Made by a program: the position numbers and the translations under genes. Below the pieces are notes generated by a model. That model ran no database searches. It was not told where the DNA came from and was given only the letters and a program-made list of their open reading frames with translations. From Bacteroidales bacterium UBA6244 (lineage in GTDB: Bacteria; Bacteroidota; Bacteroidia; Bacteroidales; F082), in contig DJVY01000196.1 of NCBI GenBank assembly GCA_002440885.1, positions 4,983 through 23,721 of the forward strand: a DNA stretch of 18,739 bases. Direction: 5' to 3'. Each line of letters begins with the position of its first letter. Within the stretch, counting starts at the first letter, position 1. Positions 16,078 to 18,739 of the stretch are shown in pieces.

Positions 16078-16196
16078 CCAATATACTGTCCATTTTGCAA
16101 AAGTAGAGCACACCACGACCAATATAGCGCAGGATATGGAAAAGTAGAGCGCGACCACGACCAATATAACGTGGGATATGGAAAATGTACGCGGGA
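16078..16196 (+). repeat. Imperfect tandem repeat, about 2.9 units of 41-42 bp
   Basis: Units begin with CCAATATA at 16078, 16119 and 16161. Units 2 and 3 share CCACGACCAATATA at their junctions and GATATGGAAAA inside; unit 1 is more diverged in its middle, and unit 3 breaks off near 16196. Each of the two better units has a weak dyad, CCAATAT...ATATGG. Short frames on both strands cross it and show the period as repeated peptides, which I take as a by-product of the repeat and not as protein. Confidence 0.75.
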
Positions 16197-16544
16197 TCTG
16201 ACTCCAAGTAGCTCAACCCTGGTAAAAGGCAAAGAGTAGTTACGAAAATGAAACGAAATACCCGGTTTGGAACACTTTAAATGTGGTCATTAACTTCATT
16301 TACATTAAATTGAAGTCCAGGTGGTATGGTGGGCTGTCCTCAACTGATGAGATTGGTTAACTTCTGAGTGGGTGGGGCAACTTACGACGACGGCTTCTTA
16401 GTGACAGCGCGACTGATTGATAGTGAAAGGCTGTATCTCCTTACTGACGGGTACTGATGTATACCTCACCAGACACGTATATGGGACTGTAAACAATCAA
16501 ACATGTCAAAAACCAAATCGCAGTTTTTCCTTTTTAAGAGTTTA

Positions 16545-17969
16545 TCACCTGCTTATAATCAAAATATCTCTGTAAAGTTTAGCATTTGTTGTGATTTCAA
16601 CCGTATAGATTCCATTCCTCAGGGTTGAAACCATAATTTTATTATTATCGGATGCTTTGTGTAATTCCATTTGACCCAGATAGTTGTATATCGAAACGTC
16701 CATCGAGCCTTCTTCAGTAGTATGTGAAATGTTTATAAAATCTTTGGCCGGGTTTGGAAAAAGCCTGATCAGTGGTGCGCTGCCCTCCTGTATTGCCGAA
16801 TAATCACATGCTGCCTCAACTTCTTCTTTCGTGTTGCAGCCTGCCGAATTCAAATAAAAGTCTGTAGCCCCTGTTGGGTCAACTATATAGTCGCAGATGC
16901 TCCGCACATGGCATACACTCAATTTTGGATTCGATTCAAGGTAAAGATTCTCAATAGTGTGGTGTGAAATATTGTTTAAGCCTTGCAGGCTGGATAGGGA
17001 ATTGTTGTATAAAATTAATAAATCTCCTCCAATTGAGGTTACGTTGATTAAATTACTAATTGATTCAAGATTAATATTATACCTCAGTTCGATTTTACCT
17101 CCTATTGAGTTTAAACTATCTAATCCTGCTAAATTGCCCAGATTTGTGCTATACGATAGATGTAAATCGCCGGAAATGGTTCTAAGATTATTCAGCCCAT
17201 CCAGGTTTGTTAACGACTCGTTAGCAAACAGATTTAAATTCCCTCCAATTGTGTGTAATGCGTTTAGCGAGTTCAGACTTTCCAACATAGGACAACGACC
17301 GATATAAAGACCGATGTCAATAGTTTCCAGGTTTTCGAGTCCTGACAGGCTTCTAAGCTTAGGATTTTCACTGATAAATAGGGTGCCCAAAATTTTATCA
17401 ATGGAATCCAGTCCGGATAGAGACAATAAATCATTATTAAACATGATATTTACATTGCTTCCGATAAAAGTAAGGTTGCTTAATGCTGAAATATCTGTTA
17501 TGCCATCTATGTTACCAAGGGTTAAGCCTAGCCCAATGTTGGTAAGGGATTTTAAACCAGAGATGTCAACAAGCAAATCATTTCCGATAATTTGAAGTTC
17601 TCCTTCAACACTTGATAAATTTTCCAATCCATTTAAATTGGTCAGCGCTGTATTGTAGTCGATGTTTAGATCCCCTTTTATTGTCGTTATAGCATCTAAC
17701 CCGTTGAGGTTTGGCAATTCATAACAATTTAATAGTGAAAGAGATCCGCTAATCGTTTGGATATTACTTAGTCCGTGTAGATTTGTAATACTCGGCCCTC
17801 CATTAATGACTACATCGCCTTCAATTTCAGTGCACAGAGGATAATTGACCTGAAAGTTGTCTATTTCGCTTTGTACAGAGAAATGTATCCCATCTGGTAA
17901 GCATCCTTGTGATAATACTGTATTAGCTACAGATAGGAACAAAATGCTGATTAAAAAGTGCTTTTTCAT
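16545..17969 (-). CDS. Secreted leucine-rich-type repeat protein with type IX secretion sorting domain
   Basis: This 474-residue protein starts with a signal peptide (MKKHFLISILFLSVANTVLS, residues 1-20). From about residue 65 to 353 it has about 12 tandem repeats of 24 residues, pattern 'sGLxxLxxIxGxLxIxxNxxLxxL', similar to receptor L-domain or leucine-rich repeats that stack into a solenoid. A short Cys-bearing stretch (CHVRSICDYI, then AGCNTKEEVEAACDY) closes it. Residues about 402-474 are a C-terminal sorting domain: RLFPNPAKDFINIS, then VSIYNYLGQ, LRNGIYTVEI and a final KLYRDILIIS. This marks export by the type IX (Por) system and anchoring at the cell surface or release. Binding to other cells, sugars or surfaces is plausible but not shown. 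It stands alone, with no CRISPR link. Confidence 0.92.
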   Translation of the reverse strand: MKKHFLISILFLSVANTVLSQGCLPDGIHFSVQSEIDNFQVNYPLCTEIEGDVVINGGPSITNLHGLSNIQTISGSLSLLNCYELPNLNGLDAITTIKGDLNIDYNTALTNLNGLENLSSVEGELQIIGNDLLVDISGLKSLTNIGLGLTLGNIDGITDISALSNLTFIGSNVNIMFNNDLLSLSGLDSIDKILGTLFISENPKLRSLSGLENLETIDIGLYIGRCPMLESLNSLNALHTIGGNLNLFANESLTNLDGLNNLRTISGDLHLSYSTNLGNLAGLDSLNSIGGKIELRYNINLESISNLINVTSIGGDLLILYNNSLSSLQGLNNISHHTIENLYLESNPKLSVCHVRSICDYIVDPTGATDFYLNSAGCNTKEEVEAACDYSAIQEGSAPLIRLFPNPAKDFINISHTTEEGSMDVSIYNYLGQMELHKASDNNKIMVSTLRNGIYTVEITTNAKLYRDILIISR

Positions 17970-17999
17970 GTTTTTGTTTTTTTTTAATTGAAACTGTTT

Positions 18000-18070
18000 G
18001 TTTGAAAGGATTCCCTTGTCTATTGACTGGTATTAAGTTTTATTTATTGTTTTAAATAGTTTGAAAGGAT
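18000..18070. repeat. 12-bp direct repeat upstream of the surface-protein gene
   Basis: GTTTGAAAGGAT occurs at 18000-18011 and 18059-18070, start to start 59 bp apart, in the 184-nt gap between the surface-protein start (17969) and the membrane-protein stop (18154). The gap should hold the surface-protein promoter, so paired operator sites are possible. Chance cannot be excluded. No TAnnTTTG box is visible here. Confidence 0.4.
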
Positions 18071-18153
18071 CGCATTAACTCGTGGAGTTTCTATCATATT
18101 CATTACTAACATCAAAATCCAGAAATCAGTGTTTTTACATGTACGTTATCTAC

Positions 18154-18648
18154 CTAATCTATTTCCGCTTCCGGGTTGTTAATTATTTCCGCTTCGGCCC
18201 GGGGTAATTCCAACTCATTGATAAGTTTCTCTTTTGTTGGTGTGTAAAGCAGAAAAACGATGAGCAAGATTAGTACAATTCCTAAGTAGATGTAGTTACC
18301 GGTGAGCAAATAGGCGATAACGGTAAAAAAAGAAGGAGCCTCGAGCAGTGCAAGCTTGACTATCAATGCAGCACGGTAATTGACCAACTTCACACTAAGC
18401 GGTAATTGCTTATCTATTTCGTTTATTCTTTTCTTGTAGAGGAAATTGCTCGTAAATATTCCAGCAAGAGCGAGGAGGGGTACAATGATCAAAAACGGAC
18501 CATCCAAATCCTCTCCAAAGGTCTTGTACCCATTTTGGTGAAGAAATGTGGAGATTAGCGCAAAAAAAACAATCCCTGCTATCAGGGCAAAATGAACGAT
18601 TTTTACGGACTTAAAATACCCTCCGGAGGTCATTAAAGGTGTTTCCAT
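18154..18648 (-). CDS. Small conserved membrane protein of unknown function, four predicted helices
   Basis: This 164-residue protein has four hydrophobic segments, at about 17-36, 51-71, 93-114 and 117-136. The loop between helices 2 and 3 is charged (KKRINEIDKQLPLSVKLVNYRAALI), and the tail is acidic and probably cytoplasmic (about 137-164). The ATG at 18648 is used here; an ATG five codons later is possible. I recall similar four-helix proteins as common in Bacteroidota without a known role. There is no signal peptide or catalytic motif. The downstream neighbour is the surface protein, 184 nt away, so they are probably separate transcripts. The 91 nt between this start and the window edge hold nothing I can name. 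Confidence 0.8.
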   Translation of the reverse strand: METPLMTSGGYFKSVKIVHFALIAGIVFFALISTFLHQNGYKTFGEDLDGPFLIIVPLLALAGIFTSNFLYKKRINEIDKQLPLSVKLVNYRAALIVKLALLEAPSFFTVIAYLLTGNYIYLGIVLILLIVFLLYTPTKEKLINELELPRAEAEIINNPEAEID

Positions 18649-18739
18649 AAGCTCAAAAATTAGCGTTAGTAATTGCTATTCAAATACTTTGACGGGTAAT
18701 TAATCGAAGACATATTTTGGCATTTTCATCAAACCAAAC

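Larger units (their letters stand above)
15388..16544 (+). other. Repeat-rich intergenic region of about 1.16 kb, no convincing gene
   Basis: I find no frame here with a plausible start, composition and family. The short open frames at 15824-16012 and 16009-16239 are explained by repeats. The stretch holds a 10-bp tandem duplication, two REP-like hairpin elements and a tandem array of about 41 bp, listed separately. Composition shifts to higher GC around 15750-15830 and 16000-16450 compared with the neighbours. The first 200 nt should hold the promoter for cas6. The last 300 nt (about 16230-16540) show no structure I can name and may be decayed mobile DNA. Confidence 0.7.

Noticed and set aside
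16009..16239. Small protein with repeated HDQYxxGYGK units
   Set aside because: The frame follows the 41-42 bp tandem repeat, frames on both strands cross the same DNA, unit lengths are not all multiples of three, and there is no ribosome site or known family.
16414..16422. GATTGATAG, identical to the end of the CRISPR repeat, in the intergenic region
   Set aside because: Nine bases without the rest of the repeat are not evidence of an orphan repeat or an anti-repeat.

Overview
The window looks like a chromosomal segment of a member of the Bacteroidota. The evidence is a type IX secretion C-terminal sorting domain on a surface protein (16545-17969), Bacteroidota-type TAnnTTTG promoter boxes, a conserved Bacteroidota cysteine-rich family (8013-8846) and the moderately AT-rich composition. 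The order or genus cannot be fixed from what is here. Every gene I can support lies on the minus strand.

Layout, left to right. (1) 1-3358: an ABC importer for polar amino acids or a similar small solute. A very large lipoprotein-type substrate-binding/permease fusion overlaps the start of its ATPase by 4 nt, and the ATPase runs off the left edge. (2) 3500-5964: a CRISPR array of 37 identical 30-nt repeats plus one decayed terminal repeat, with 37 spacers of 35-37 nt. (3) 5965-6181: the leader. (4) 6182-8846: the adaptation genes cas2, cas1 and cas4, headed by a non-cas cysteine-rich gene. (5) 8972-9630: a REP-associated tyrosine transposase and a perfect palindrome that also forms a textbook intrinsic terminator for cas7. 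(6) 9638-15387: the interference operon, read cas6-cas5-cas3-cas8-cas7. (7) 15388-16544: about 1.16 kb without a convincing gene but full of short repeats and REP-like hairpins. (8) 16545-18648: a secreted protein with a 24-residue leucine-rich-type repeat, then a four-helix membrane protein of unknown function.

How the CRISPR genes fit together. Cas6 cuts the array transcript. The repeat read on the minus strand ends in ATTGAAAC, the usual 8-nt crRNA tag of Cas6-processed type I-B systems, so array and cas genes are transcribed the same way and the newest spacers lie near 5934. Cas5, Cas7 and Cas8 should form Cascade, Cas3 (HD plus helicase) should degrade the target, and Cas4-Cas1-Cas2 should acquire spacers. 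The gene order cas5-cas3-cas8-cas7-cas4-cas1-cas2 and the divergent Cas8 and Cas7 resemble the 'PGING' (Csp1/Csp2/Cas5p) branch of type I from Porphyromonas and relatives. That subtype label is from memory and needs a profile search.

The points most worth a second look are: the transposase and palindrome sitting exactly between the interference and adaptation modules, with a similar palindrome on the far side of the interference operon; the cysteine-rich gene 17 nt upstream of cas4; a promoter box abutting the first CRISPR repeat; and the transporter, whose binding domains read as half-full-full-half.
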